64,000 nucleotides of DNA from Cryobacterium zongtaii (GTDB lineage Bacteria; Actinomycetota; Actinomycetes; Actinomycetales; Microbacteriaceae): contig NZ_PPXD01000005.1 of assembly GCF_002909375.1 (NCBI RefSeq), positions 124,001 through 188,000 on the forward strand. Direction: 5' to 3'. This document shows, piece after piece, positions 49,458-59,799 of the stretch (positions are counted from its first letter, which is position 1; the number at the start of each line of letters is the position of its first letter). Under the pieces are notes generated by a model. That model was not told the origin of the DNA. It saw only the letters and a program-made list of their open reading frames with translations, and did not search any database. A program made the translations under genes and the position numbers.

Positions 49458-50570
49458 TCAGCCGATGGGCGCGGTCAGCCAGGCGCGCAGGGCGTCCTCG
49501 CAGTCGGTGATCTGGGTCAGCGCCACCCGCTCGTCATCGGCGTGCGCCTTGAGCGGGTCACCGGGGCCGTAGTTGACGGCCGGGATGCCCAGGGCGGAGA
49601 ACCTGGCGACATCGGTCCAGCCGTACTTGGGGCGCGGCTCCGCGCCGACGGCCTCGAGGAACTTCAGCGCGAGCGGGGCGTCCAGGCCGGGGCGGGCGCC
49701 CTCGGCGAGGTCGACCACGGTGATGTCGAAGCCGGCGAAGAGGTCTTCCAGGTGCGCCACGGCCTCCGCGGCCGTGCGGCTGGGCGCGAACCTGTAGTTC
49801 ACGTGCACCATGCACTCGTCGGGGATGACGTTGCCGGCGATGCCGCCGCTGATCCCCACGGCGTTCAGGCCCTCCCGGTAGACCAGGCCCTCCACCTCCA
49901 CCTCACGCGGGGTGTAGCCGGCGAGGATGTCCAGGATCGGGGCGGCCTTGTGGATGGCGTTCTCGCCCACCCAGGCACGGGCGGAGTGCGCCCGCTTGCC
50001 GAAGGTGCGCACCTCGATCCGCACGTTGCCGTTGCAGCCGCCCTCGACCTGGCTGTTGCTCGGTTCGCCGAGGATCGCGAAGTCGCCCTCGAACAGGTCG
50101 GGACGGTTGGCGGCCAGCCGGCCGAGCCCGTTGAGATCGGCGTTGACCTCCTCGTGGTCGTACCACATCCAGGTCACGTCGACGCTGGTGTCGGCGAGCT
50201 CGGCGGCGAGCTTGAGTTGCACGGCAACGCCGGCCTTCATGTCCACGGTGCCGCGACCCCAGAGGTAGTCGACGTCGCCGTCGGTCTCGAACCGGGTGGG
50301 CAGGTTCTCGTTCAGCGGCACGGTGTCGATGTGCCCGGCGATCACCACGCGCTGAGCACGGCCCAGATTGGTGCGGGCCACGATGGTGTCGCCGTCGCGG
50401 ATCACTTCCAGGTGCGCGGAGCCGGCCAGGGCGGCCTCGATCGCGTCGGCGAGCGGCGTTTCGTTGCCGGACACCGACTCCACATCGCAGAGGGCGCGGG
50501 TCAGCTCGATCGACGAGGCAGACAGGTCGAGGGCGGGAACGGACGGGTCTATCGTTCGGTCGGAAGGCAC
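49458..50570 (-). CDS. dapE: Succinyl-diaminopimelate desuccinylase
   Basis: A 370-residue M20 zinc hydrolase that removes the succinyl group from N-succinyl-L,L-diaminopimelate in lysine and peptidoglycan synthesis. The metal and catalytic motifs are IAGHIDTVP, GRGTVDMKAG, YDHEEVNA and ILGEPSN. The dimerisation domain carries GKRAHSARAWVG. TAGATT (50577-50582 on the minus strand) stands six bases before the GTG, indicating a leaderless message. It is divergent from dapD with 31 bases between the start codons and is followed by a mannosyltransferase-like gene. Confidence 0.92.
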   Translation of the reverse strand: MPSDRTIDPSVPALDLSASSIELTRALCDVESVSGNETPLADAIEAALAGSAHLEVIRDGDTIVARTNLGRAQRVVIAGHIDTVPLNENLPTRFETDGDVDYLWGRGTVDMKAGVAVQLKLAAELADTSVDVTWMWYDHEEVNADLNGLGRLAANRPDLFEGDFAILGEPSNSQVEGGCNGNVRIEVRTFGKRAHSARAWVGENAIHKAAPILDILAGYTPREVEVEGLVYREGLNAVGISGGIAGNVIPDECMVHVNYRFAPSRTAAEAVAHLEDLFAGFDITVVDLAEGARPGLDAPLALKFLEAVGAEPRPKYGWTDVARFSALGIPAVNYGPGDPLKAHADDERVALTQITDCEDALRAWLTAPIG

Positions 50571-50576
50571 TGTACC

Positions 50577-50595
50577 AATCTACGGCTACTAATCT
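50577..50595. promoter_or_regulatory. Back-to-back leaderless promoters of dapE and dapD
   Basis: TAGATT (minus strand, 50577-50582) and TAATCT (plus strand, 50590-50595) each stand six bases before the GTG of dapE and the ATG of dapD. The -35 region of each would overlap the coding start of the other gene. Confidence 0.5.
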
Positions 50596-50601
50596 AGAGC
50601 C

Positions 50602-51585
50602 ATGGTCACCGCCCCTCCCCCCGCAGAACAGACAGCCGCCGCCACTCACGCCTGGGGGTATGGCCTGGCCACGATCGCCGGTGACGGCACCGTGCTGGAC
50701 ACCTGGTTCCCGGCGCCGAAGCTGGGTGCGCTGCCCGCCGACCGCGACCGGTGGATCGTGCCCACAGAGCTGGAAGAGGCCGCCGGCCCCGACGCCCGCC
50801 GCAACGTGCGTCTCGAGGCAGTCACCGTCGAGATCGACCTGCAGTCGCCCCCCGCGAGCACATCGGATGCCTACCTCCGCCTGCACCTGCTCTCACACCT
50901 GCTGGTCAAGCCGAACACTCTCAACCTCGACGGCATCTTCGGCCACTTGCCCAACGTCGTCTGGACCAACGCCGGCCCGGTACTACCCGCCGACTTCGAT
51001 CGCCTGCGGCCGTCGCTCATGCGCCACGGCATCGCCGCCACGGGCCTGGACAAGTTCCCGCCGCTGCTCAACTACGTCTCCCCGGACCGGGTGCGCATCG
51101 CCGACGCCTCCAGGGTGCGCCTGGGTGCCTACCTGTCCCCCGGCACCACCGTCATGCACGAGGGCTTCGTGAACTTCAACGCCGGCACCCTGGGCGTCTC
51201 GATGGTCGAGGGCCGCGTGTCCCAGGGCGTCGTGGTCGGTGACGGCGCCGACATCGGCGGCGGCGCATCCATCATGGGCACGCTCTCCGGCGGTGGCACC
51301 CAGCGGGTCACCATCGGGGAGCGCGCGCTGCTCGGCGCCAACTCGGGCATCGGCATCTCGATCGGTGATGACTCCGTGGTGGAGGCGGGCCTGTACGTCA
51401 CCGCCGGCACCAAGGTGGTGCTGCTGGATGCCGCACGCACGGCCGACGGCGCCCCGCGCACGGCCAAGGCCAAGGACCTCTCCGGTGTGCCGAACCTGCT
51501 CTTCCGCCGCAACTCCCTCACCGGCGCGGTCGAGGTGCTCCCCCGCACGGCCGGCATCCTGCTGAACGCCGCCCTGCACGCCTAA
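50602..51585 (+). CDS. dapD: 2,3,4,5-tetrahydropyridine-2,6-dicarboxylate N-succinyltransferase
   Basis: A 327-residue enzyme that succinylates tetrahydrodipicolinate in the lysine/peptidoglycan pathway. It is of the longer actinobacterial type: an N-terminal domain (about 1-165) with [20 protein letters not shown], then a left-handed beta-helix with hexapeptide repeats ([41 protein letters not shown]). The start has TAATCT six bases upstream and no ribosome-binding site. A strong terminator follows the gene. DapC and DapE are in the same 5-kb region. Confidence 0.94.
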   Translation: MVTAPPPAEQTAAATHAWGYGLATIAGDGTVLDTWFPAPKLGALPADRDRWIVPTELEEAAGPDARRNVRLEAVTVEIDLQSPPASTSDAYLRLHLLSHLLVKPNTLNLDGIFGHLPNVVWTNAGPVLPADFDRLRPSLMRHGIAATGLDKFPPLLNYVSPDRVRIADASRVRLGAYLSPGTTVMHEGFVNFNAGTLGVSMVEGRVSQGVVVGDGADIGGGASIMGTLSGGGTQRVTIGERALLGANSGIGISIGDDSVVEAGLYVTAGTKVVLLDAARTADGAPRTAKAKDLSGVPNLLFRRNSLTGAVEVLPRTAGILLNAALHA

Positions 51586-51599
51586 CGACCTGCCCAAGA

Positions 51600-51632
51600 A
51601 AAAAGCCCCTTCCCGATGGGAAGGGGCTTTTT
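51600..51632. terminator. Terminator between dapD and gltA
   Basis: Arms 51600-51614 and 51618-51632 are complementary over 15 bases (AAAAGCCCCTTCCC and its reverse), with a GAT loop and runs of A and T on either side. It serves both convergent genes. Confidence 0.85.
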
Positions 51633-51645
51633 CGCATCCGCCGGC

Positions 51646-52986
<1,341 letters not shown>

Positions 52987-53215
52987 GGCGCCTCCCTGGA
53001 TTTCAAAGCCTTGCGGCTGTTGGTCTGTGGTGGTCCGCCGCAGCACGCTCGTGGTGCTTGGCAACGATAACCCGCTTACAGCCTATTCCGCCGAGGGGCA
53101 TACTGTTGCATCCGCCAAGATCGACCAGAGTCCATTGGCCCTAGGTCACAGCCGATTTCTGACGGGCGCGCCGAGCTTTCCGGCCCGCAGCCGCCCGCCG
53201 ACCAGACCTCGTGGC

Positions 53216-53590
53216 TCAGCGGGTCGGGCGGGTCAGGCCGAAGTGATAGGCCTCGTCGAGCACCTCGATCCAGGCGCCCACCCCGGCCTCGGCCGGCAAC
53301 CGCACCCATTCGCGCATGGTGCGCCGTCCCATCACAACAGGCCGCCCGGTGTGCTGGGAGACCAGCTGGCGCACCCGGGATTCCGGAACCTTGGCGACGA
53401 GGTCGCCGTTGCGGCCGATGAACGCGAACACCTTCTCCTGCACCTTCACACCGTCGCCGTTGAAGATCTTTCCCCGCGTCACGGGCGGATGCGCCGGCAG
53501 CTCGGACACGAGCGCGTACAGCGCCCCGACGCTCACGCCGTAGCTGTCCTGGGGAGCGCTGTCGTCGACCGGATGCGCGGTGTCAGCCAT
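53216..53590 (-). CDS. Small YjbR/TfoX-fold-like protein
   Basis: A 124-residue protein with EKVFAFIGRNGDLVAKVPESRVRQL and MREWVRLP, a pattern similar to MmcQ/YjbR or TfoX N-terminal-domain proteins. The assignment is tentative. TAGGCT (53597-53602 on the minus strand) lies exactly six bases before the ATG, so it should be leaderless. It lies between dapC and gltA on the same strand but has its own promoter. Function is unknown. Confidence 0.6.
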   Translation of the reverse strand: MADTAHPVDDSAPQDSYGVSVGALYALVSELPAHPPVTRGKIFNGDGVKVQEKVFAFIGRNGDLVAKVPESRVRQLVSQHTGRPVVMGRRTMREWVRLPAEAGVGAWIEVLDEAYHFGLTRPTR

Positions 53591-53644
53591 GCCCTCAGCC
53601 TAGGCAGGCCGCCGCTGGTGTCCAGCCCCGGCAATGGAGCCGGG

Positions 53645-54757
53645 TCAGGACGTGACGAAAGCCCGCAGCCGGGCGGCGGCGGCGTTGATGCGCTCGTCGT
53701 CGGCGGTGAGCGAGAACCGTACGTGCCGGGGATAGAAGTCGCCGTAGAACGGGCCGGGACCGGCCAGGATACCGAGCTCGGCGATCTGCCGGATCGAGTC
53801 CCAGGCGTCGACACCGGCGGTCGCCCAGAGGTACAGGCCGGCCTCGCTGTTCTCGATGCGGAATCCCGCGGCGACCAGCGCCGGCAGCAGCACCTCGCGG
53901 CGGGCACGGTAGCGCTCGCGCTGCACCCTCACGTGCTCGTCGTCGCCCAGCGCGGCGACCATGGCGGCCTGCAACGGGGCGGGCAGCATCAGGCCGGCGT
54001 GCTTGCGCACGGTGAGCAGACGGCCGAGCACATCGCTGCTGCCGGCGGCGAAGGCGCCCCGGTAGCCGGCCATGTTGGACTGCTTGCTCAGCGAGTAGAT
54101 CGCCACGATGTTACGCGTGTCCCCGTCGGTGACGCGGGGGTCGAGGATGCTCGGGATCGGCTCCGCGTCCCACGGGGCGGCCCAGCCGAGTTCGGCGTAG
54201 CACTCGTCATTGACGATCACGGCGCCGAGTTCGCGGGCGCGGGCCACGGCGGCGCGAAGCACCTCGACGGGGAGCACCCGCCCGTCCGGGTTGCCCGGGC
54301 TGTTCAGCCAGATCAGCCGCGTCGTCTCCGGCCACTCGGCGGGATCATCGGAGGGGAACGCATCCGCCCCGGCCATGGCCGCGCCGATCGCGTAGGTGGG
54401 GTAGGCGGCGCGCGGGTGCACGACGGTGTCGCCCTCGCCGACGCCGATCATGAACGGCAGCAGCGCCACCAGTTCCTTCGAGCCGATGGTGGGCAGCACG
54501 TTCTCCTCCGCCAGCCCGGTCACACCGCGGCGACGGGCGTACCAGTCGATGATGGCGTGCTGGAGCGCCGGGGTGCCGGTGGTCTGCGGGTAGGCGTGCG
54601 CATCCGTCGCGGAGGCCAGGGCGGCCTGCACGACGGGCGGGGTGGGGTCGACCGGAGACCCGATGGAGAGATCGACGATGCCGTCGGCGTGGGCCCTGGC
54701 CAGCTGCGCGAACGGCAGCATCGCATCCCACGGGTACTCGGGAAGTGGTTTGAGCAC
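53645..54757 (-). CDS. dapC: Succinyldiaminopimelate aminotransferase
   Basis: A 370-residue fold-type I PLP aminotransferase that makes N-succinyl-L,L-diaminopimelate. The PLP lysine is in YSLSKQSNMAGYRGAF, the cofactor-binding Asn in LNSPGNPDGRVL, and a substrate-binding Arg in HVRFSLT. The N terminus PLPEYPWDAMLP is typical of actinobacterial DapC. GTG 54757 is two bases past the ferredoxin stop, so it is cotranscribed with the ferredoxin gene, the same order as in mycobacteria. Confidence 0.92.
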   Translation of the reverse strand: MLKPLPEYPWDAMLPFAQLARAHADGIVDLSIGSPVDPTPPVVQAALASATDAHAYPQTTGTPALQHAIIDWYARRRGVTGLAEENVLPTIGSKELVALLPFMIGVGEGDTVVHPRAAYPTYAIGAAMAGADAFPSDDPAEWPETTRLIWLNSPGNPDGRVLPVEVLRAAVARARELGAVIVNDECYAELGWAAPWDAEPIPSILDPRVTDGDTRNIVAIYSLSKQSNMAGYRGAFAAGSSDVLGRLLTVRKHAGLMLPAPLQAAMVAALGDDEHVRVQRERYRARREVLLPALVAAGFRIENSEAGLYLWATAGVDAWDSIRQIAELGILAGPGPFYGDFYPRHVRFSLTADDERINAAAARLRAFVTS

Positions 54758-54759
54758 CT

Positions 54760-55083
54760 TTAGTGCTGGACCTGGGGCGGGAGCACCGAGATCACCGGGT
54801 GGTCCTTGGCGATGACGCCGACCTTGGCGGCGCCGCCGGGCGAGCCGATGTCGTCGAAGAACTCGACGTTGGCCTTGTAGTAGTCGGCCCACTGTTCGGG
54901 CAGGTCGTCTTCGTAGTAGATGGCCTCGACCGGGCAGACCGGTTCGCAGGCTCCACAGTCGACACACTCGTCGGGGTGGATATAGAGGGAGCGTTCACCC
55001 TCGTAGATGCAGTCGACGGGGCATTCGTCGACGCAGGCGCGATCCTTGACGTCCACGCAGGGCAAGGCGATGACATACGTCAC
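54760..55083 (-). CDS. fdxA: 7Fe ferredoxin (3Fe-4S/4Fe-4S)
   Basis: A 107-residue electron carrier. The first cluster region is C9-x7-C17-x3-C21-x3-C25 ([18 protein letters not shown]) and the second is [12 protein letters not shown], the pattern of actinobacterial seven-iron ferredoxins. The C-terminal extension (LPEQWADYY) is typical of this group. AAGGGA lies about 11 bases before GTG 55083. TAGACT (55117-55122 on the minus strand) is a likely -10 box for the fdxA-dapC operon. Its redox partners are unknown. Confidence 0.92.
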   Translation of the reverse strand: MTYVIALPCVDVKDRACVDECPVDCIYEGERSLYIHPDECVDCGACEPVCPVEAIYYEDDLPEQWADYYKANVEFFDDIGSPGGAAKVGVIAKDHPVISVLPPQVQH

Positions 55084-55119
55084 AGTGGCAGGATTCCCTT
55101 CACGAACAGAGTGATCAGT

Positions 55120-56115
55120 CTACGCCGTCGGCCGACGGGCGGGAATTCGGGGCCACGCGATGACGAGGGCGGCGAACAGCGCGGGCGCCATCGACCAGAC
55201 CGTGCCTGGCACCCCGGCTGGCACCAGCACCGAGCCGCCGGTGCTGCGCAGCGACAGCAGGAACACCGTGGCGACCAGGCCGATCGCCGCGGCGAGGACC
55301 ACGAGCCTGTCGTGCACAACCAGGCGTAACCCGAGCAGGAGGGTGCCGCTGGCCAGTAGTGCCAGGGTCAGGCCGACAGGGATCGTCAGGGAGCCCAGTT
55401 CGATCGTGGTCTGGTGCGCCACGGTGCCGAGAACACCGAAGAGCGCGCCGGCGAAGAGAGCCATCAGGACGGCCAGCAGCCTGGATCCGACCGTTGGCGC
55501 CTCGAGCTCGGCCGGCTGGGCTGGGCCGCTACCGCTGGCATAGGTTTCGGTGCCGGTGACGAGGGCCTCGGTGCCGTCGATAAGACGCACCACCCGGCCG
55601 TCCAGCCGCCACCGGCCGGGATACGCGGCCAGGGCCGCCAGTTTCTTGTCGATGTGGTCGCTGACGTCGATCGCGGTGAGCCGCACACCGGGCACCGCCG
55701 AGACCCGGCTGCTGAGGAACACCGGCACACCCTGCTCGCCTGCCGCGTCGACGGCGGCCTGGCGCAGGGCCGGGTCCACGGCGGCGGCCACGACGGCGGT
55801 GGCGTGCGCTTGGGCGAAGGCCTCGCCCAGCACCGCACGGCGCTGCGCACCCTGCGGCTCGCCGGCCAGGACCCGCCACTGGGCAGGGTCGGTCTCACCG
55901 AGTGCCGCCCGGGCGGCTGCCACATCCGCTGCACCGGCGGATGCGGTCGTCGGTGCGGATGCGTCGCTGTCGTACGACGTCGCCGACCCGAAGAGCACGG
56001 TGACGTCGGCGCCGTCATCCAGGAGCCGGGCGATGGTGCCGCCGGTGTGCAACGATTCATCGCCGGGTGCGTCGAGCACGAAGACCACCCGTTCGCCGTT
56101 CCCGGACATAAGCAT
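55120..56115 (-). CDS. PIG-L-like protein with lost zinc site and C-terminal membrane domain
   Basis: A 331-residue protein. The N-terminal 190 residues follow the LmbE/PIG-L deacetylase fold (FVLDAPGDESLHTGGTIARLL), but the AHPDDE metal motif has become DAPGDE. Its His and one Asp are gone, and the later His-x2-His pair is replaced by VDPALRQ. It is therefore probably not a zinc deacetylase. The C-terminal 110 residues form four membrane helices. AGGAG supports ATG 56115. It is downstream of the iron-uptake promoter on the opposite strand and just upstream of fdxA. In mycobacteria mshB lies in a comparable position, which suggests derivation from that lineage. Confidence 0.75.
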   Translation of the reverse strand: MLMSGNGERVVFVLDAPGDESLHTGGTIARLLDDGADVTVLFGSATSYDSDASAPTTASAGAADVAAARAALGETDPAQWRVLAGEPQGAQRRAVLGEAFAQAHATAVVAAAVDPALRQAAVDAAGEQGVPVFLSSRVSAVPGVRLTAIDVSDHIDKKLAALAAYPGRWRLDGRVVRLIDGTEALVTGTETYASGSGPAQPAELEAPTVGSRLLAVLMALFAGALFGVLGTVAHQTTIELGSLTIPVGLTLALLASGTLLLGLRLVVHDRLVVLAAAIGLVATVFLLSLRSTGGSVLVPAGVPGTVWSMAPALFAALVIAWPRIPARRPTA

Positions 56116-56228
56116 GGGTGACTCCTGAACAACGTGGACGAGCGCGGTTGGCAAGACGTGCTGCGGCACCGGGGCCGCTGACAAATCTTAGCTGGACACA
56201 TCCGGCGTTCCTACGTAGAGTGGGTGGG

Positions 56229-56247
56229 TAAGGTAAGCCTTACCAAT
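56229..56247. promoter_or_regulatory. IdeR/DtxR-type iron operator upstream of efeU
   Basis: The core GGTAAGCCTTACC (56232-56244) is a perfect 6-1-6 palindrome, and the flanking TAA and AAT extend the match to the 19-bp IdeR/DtxR box (consensus core GGTTAGGCTAACC). It lies 45 bases before the efeU start. Iron-bound regulator should repress efeUOB here. Confidence 0.75.
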
Positions 56248-56289
56248 TGTTGGCCCCATCACCCCACCCACAACAACCCGGGAAGCACT

Positions 56290-57153
56290 GTGCTCGCAAA
56301 CTACCTGATCGGCCTGCGCGAAGGACTCGAAGCCGCGCTGATCGTGACGATCCTGATCGCCTATGTGGTCAAGATCGGCCGCCGCGACGTTCTCCCCCGG
56401 ATCTGGGCGGGCGTCGGCCTCGCCGTGCTTCTCGCCCTCCTGTTGGGCGCCATCCTCACCTTCGGCACCTACGGCCTGAGCTTCGCCGCGCAGGAGACCA
56501 TCGGCGGGCTGCTCTCCATCATCGCGACGGGGCTGGTGACCTGGATGGTGTTCTGGATGCTGCGCACCGCCCGCGACCTCAAGGGGCACCTGCACGGCAA
56601 CATCGACAAGCACCTCACCGGCACCGGAATGGGCCTGGTTCTCGTCGCGTTCCTCGCCGTCGGCCGCGAGGGCATCGAAACGGCCCTGTTCATCTGGGCG
56701 GCCGTGCAGGCCACCGGAGCGACCACGCTTCCGCTGGTCGGGGCGAGCCTGGGCATCCTCACCGCAGTCGGCCTGGGCTGGCTGATCTACTCCGGCATGC
56801 TCAAGATCAACCTGAGCCGGTTCTTCACCTGGACCGGTGCCATCCTCATCATCGTCGCCGCCGGAGTGCTTTCCTACGGGGTGCACGACCTGCAGGAGGC
56901 CGGCATCCTGCCCGGACTCAACGCCCTCGCGTTCAACGTCTCCGCCGTGATCCCCCCGGACAGCTGGTACGGCACCCTGCTCAAGGGCACCCTCAACTTC
57001 TCGCCGGCCACCACCTGGCTGGAGATGTTCGCCTGGATCGCCTACGTGGTGCCCACCCTGACCCTATTCATTGTGAAGAGCCGGCAAGCGAAGCCGACGC
57101 CGACACCGTCCGCCGTACTCCCCCAGACCGCACCCGCGGTTGTCACCCACTGA
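56290..57153 (+). CDS. efeU: Iron permease EfeU (FTR1 family)
   Basis: A 287-residue membrane permease with seven helices that imports iron. The two R-E-x2-E motifs are LREGLEAAL at residues 9-17 and GREGIETAL in the fourth helix. Both carry the glutamates needed for iron transfer. GTG 56290 has GGGAAG upstream. The frame could open at 56224, but that would contain the iron operator. It is the first gene of efeUOB, under the IdeR-type box, with efeO 37 bases downstream. Confidence 0.93.
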   Translation: MLANYLIGLREGLEAALIVTILIAYVVKIGRRDVLPRIWAGVGLAVLLALLLGAILTFGTYGLSFAAQETIGGLLSIIATGLVTWMVFWMLRTARDLKGHLHGNIDKHLTGTGMGLVLVAFLAVGREGIETALFIWAAVQATGATTLPLVGASLGILTAVGLGWLIYSGMLKINLSRFFTWTGAILIIVAAGVLSYGVHDLQEAGILPGLNALAFNVSAVIPPDSWYGTLLKGTLNFSPATTWLEMFAWIAYVVPTLTLFIVKSRQAKPTPTPSAVLPQTAPAVVTH

Positions 57154-57190
57154 CCCCACGCCCCGCGCCGCCTCCCTTCTAAGGACCCCC

Positions 57191-58360
57191 ATGCGAGCCC
57201 GCCTCCTCCCCCTCGTAGCCGCCTCAGCCGTCGGCCTGCTTGCCCTCACCGGTTGCGTCGCCAACGCCACCGGCAGCGACTCGGCCCAGGCCGCCCTCAC
57301 CGTCGACAGCAGCGCGGATGCCTGCACGGTGTCGGCCGCCGAGGCGCCGTCCGGCAACCTCAGCTTCACGGTCACCAACTCGGGCGACCAGGTCACCGAG
57401 TTCTACCTGCTCGCCGAAGACGGCCTGCGCATCGTCGGCGAGGTCGAGAACATCGGCCCCGGCCTCAGCCGCGACCTGGTCGTGCAGCTCATGCCCGGCC
57501 GCTACGTAACCACCTGCAAGCCCGGCATGATCGGTGCGGGCATCGACCAGAAGGCCTTCACCGTCACCGACTCCGGCACTGACGTCACGGTGGATGCCGA
57601 CCTGGACGCCCGCATCGAGGTCGCCAACGCCAACTACGCCGCCTACGTGCGCGATCAGGTCGCTCAGCTCCTCACCGGCACCCAGGCCTTCGCCGACGCC
57701 TACCTGGCCGGCGACGATGACACCGCCCGCGCCCTGTACGCCCCCACCCGCGCCCACTGGGAACGCGTGGAGACCGTGGCGGAATCTTTCGGCGACCTCG
57801 ACCCGCAGCTGGACCTCCGTGAGGCCGACCTCGAGGAAGGCCAGGACTGGACCGGCTGGCACGCGATCGAGAAGGACCTCTGGCCCGCCGACGCGGAGGC
57901 CGGCTTCGCCGCGTACACGCCTGAACAGCGCCAGAACCTGGCTACCTTGCTCGTAGCCGACACCACGACGCTGAACGAGAAGGTGCAGGATCTGGACTTC
58001 ACCCTGTCCCAGCAGACCAACGGCGCGATCGGTCTGCTCGACGAGGTCGCCACGGGCAAGGTCACCGGCGAGGAAGAGTTCTGGTCGCACACCGACCTGT
58101 GGGACTTCCAGGCCAACATCGACGGTGCCAAGGTGCTCTACGCCGGGGTGCGCGACATCCTGCTCGAGGAAGACGCCGACCTGGCCGCCGACCTCGACAG
58201 CGAGTTCGCCGAGCTGCAGGAGCTGCTCGATGCCCAGCGTGTCGGCGAGGACTTCACCCTCTACACCGACCTCACGCCCGCCGAGATCAAGGCCTTCGCC
58301 GACCAGGTGAACGCCCTCGGCGAGCCGCTGAACCAGCTGACCGCAACGCTCGTGCTCTAA
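57191..58360 (+). CDS. efeO: Iron uptake protein EfeO
   Basis: A 389-residue exported iron-binding protein. The lipoprotein signal ends LLALTGC, so it should be anchored to the membrane. A cupredoxin-like N-terminal domain (about 30-145) precedes the M75 helical domain, which contains the HxxE motif GWHAIEKDLW. This is the longer EfeO with both domains. ATG 57191 has AAGGA five bases upstream. The start at 57140 overlaps efeU and is unlikely. It delivers iron to EfeU. Confidence 0.92.
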   Translation: MRARLLPLVAASAVGLLALTGCVANATGSDSAQAALTVDSSADACTVSAAEAPSGNLSFTVTNSGDQVTEFYLLAEDGLRIVGEVENIGPGLSRDLVVQLMPGRYVTTCKPGMIGAGIDQKAFTVTDSGTDVTVDADLDARIEVANANYAAYVRDQVAQLLTGTQAFADAYLAGDDDTARALYAPTRAHWERVETVAESFGDLDPQLDLREADLEEGQDWTGWHAIEKDLWPADAEAGFAAYTPEQRQNLATLLVADTTTLNEKVQDLDFTLSQQTNGAIGLLDEVATGKVTGEEEFWSHTDLWDFQANIDGAKVLYAGVRDILLEEDADLAADLDSEFAELQELLDAQRVGEDFTLYTDLTPAEIKAFADQVNALGEPLNQLTATLVL

Positions 58361-58361
58361 C

Positions 58362-59693
58362 ATGACCGACGCCACCAGCTCCGACTCCCCCACCGCAGAC
58401 GGCCCAGACACTGGCGCGGGTCCGCAGGCACCCCGCGGCCTGTCCAGGCGCGGTTTATTCGGCCTGGCCGGCGTCGGGGTGGCCGGCCTCGGGCTGGGCG
58501 TCGCCGGCGACAGGGCCGCGCTGGCCGTCGCGGCGTCCTCAGCACAGAGCAACGCCAGCACCGTCTACCCGTTCTATCAGGAGCACCAGGCCGGTATCGT
58601 CACGCCTGCCCAGGACCGGCTGCACTTTGCCGCGTTCGACGTGGCCGACGGCACCACCCGCGCCGACCTCGTCGAACTGCTGCAGGACTGGAGCGTCGCG
58701 GCCGCCGCGATGACCGCTGGCCGTGATGTCGGCGACTACGGTTCGGTCAGCGGCCCGTACGACGCCCCACCGGAAGACACCGGCGAGGCCCTCGGCCTGC
58801 CGCCGGCCGGCCTGACCATCACGTTCGGGTTCGGGCCCACCCTCTTCCAGACCGCGGCCGGCGTGGATCGCTTCGGCCTGGCCGCCCGTCGACCGGCCGA
58901 GCTGGTCGATGTACCGCACTTCCCCGGCGACATGCTCGAGGAGACCAGGAGCGGCGGAGACCTCTGCATCCAGGCCTGCGCTGACGACCCCCAGGTCGCC
59001 GTGCACGCCATCCGCAACCTGTCCCGCATCGCCTTCGGGCGTGCGGCGATCCGCTGGTCCCAGCTCGGCTTCGGCCGCACCTCGTCCACGAGCACCAGCC
59101 AGGCCACCCCGCGCAACCTGTTCGGGTTCAAGGACGGCACCGCCAACATCAAGGCCGAGGAGCCGGCCGCGGTGACTGAACACCTCTGGGTGGGAGCCTC
59201 CGACGGGCCCGCGTGGCTGGCGGGCGGGTCCTATCTCGTGGCGCGGCGCATCCGGATGACCATCGAAACCTGGGACCGCACCAGCCTGCGCGAGCAGGAG
59301 ACCGTGATCGGCCGCAACAAGGGCGAGGGTGCGCCGCTATCCGGCGGCACCGAGTTCACCGAACCCGATTTTGAGCTCGCCGGACGCGCCGACCAGCCGT
59401 TGATCGACACCGCGGCGCACGTGCGGCTGGCTCATCCCAGCCAGAACGACGGTATCCGGATGCTGCGCCGCGGCTACAACTTCGTGGACGGCAACGACGA
59501 CCTCGGCCGCCTTGACGCCGGGCTGTTTTTCATCAGTTTCCAGCGCACCCCCGCCAGCTTCACGGCCGTGCAGCTGAATTTGGCCCGCCACGACGCCCTC
59601 AACGAGTACATCCGCCACGTCGGCTCCGCACTCTTCGCCGTCCCGCCCGGAGCAGCCAAGGGCTCCTACGTGGGCGCGCCCCTCTTCGCCTGA
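58362..59693 (+). CDS. efeB: Deferrochelatase/peroxidase EfeB (DyP type)
   Basis: A 443-residue heme peroxidase that oxidises iron or recovers it from heme outside the membrane. A twin-arginine signal (LSRRGLFGLAGVG, residues 27-39) directs Tat export. The DyP motif GFKDGT gives the catalytic aspartate, and the proximal heme histidine is probably in TAAHVRLAHP. It starts one base after the efeO stop and completes the efeUOB operon. TatB, needed for its export, is encoded 11 kb upstream. Confidence 0.93.
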   Translation: MTDATSSDSPTADGPDTGAGPQAPRGLSRRGLFGLAGVGVAGLGLGVAGDRAALAVAASSAQSNASTVYPFYQEHQAGIVTPAQDRLHFAAFDVADGTTRADLVELLQDWSVAAAAMTAGRDVGDYGSVSGPYDAPPEDTGEALGLPPAGLTITFGFGPTLFQTAAGVDRFGLAARRPAELVDVPHFPGDMLEETRSGGDLCIQACADDPQVAVHAIRNLSRIAFGRAAIRWSQLGFGRTSSTSTSQATPRNLFGFKDGTANIKAEEPAAVTEHLWVGASDGPAWLAGGSYLVARRIRMTIETWDRTSLREQETVIGRNKGEGAPLSGGTEFTEPDFELAGRADQPLIDTAAHVRLAHPSQNDGIRMLRRGYNFVDGNDDLGRLDAGLFFISFQRTPASFTAVQLNLARHDALNEYIRHVGSALFAVPPGAAKGSYVGAPLFA

Positions 59694-59698
59694 CACCT

Positions 59699-59790
59699 CC
59701 GTCGGTCGAGCCTGTCGACGCCGTGCTGAGCCTGTCGAAGTGGACCCGTAGACCGAGCCGCCGGGTCTCGACAAGCTCGACCAACGACGG
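59699..59790. repeat. Intergenic inverted repeat of the GTCGAGC-TGTCGA type
   Basis: The left arm (59699-59719, CCGTCGGTCGAGCCTGTCGA) and right arm (59765-59790, TCTCGACAAGCTCGACCAACG) are near complements. A third half-site (GAGCCTGTCGA) lies between them at 59729-59739. It fills the gap between the convergent efeB and lipoprotein genes. I recall similar sequences scattered through Microbacteriaceae genomes. Confidence 0.7.
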
Positions 59791-59799
59791 AGCGCGTTA

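Noticed and set aside
55120..56115. Mycothiol deacetylase MshB
   Set aside because: The zinc-binding His and Asp and the later histidines are absent.
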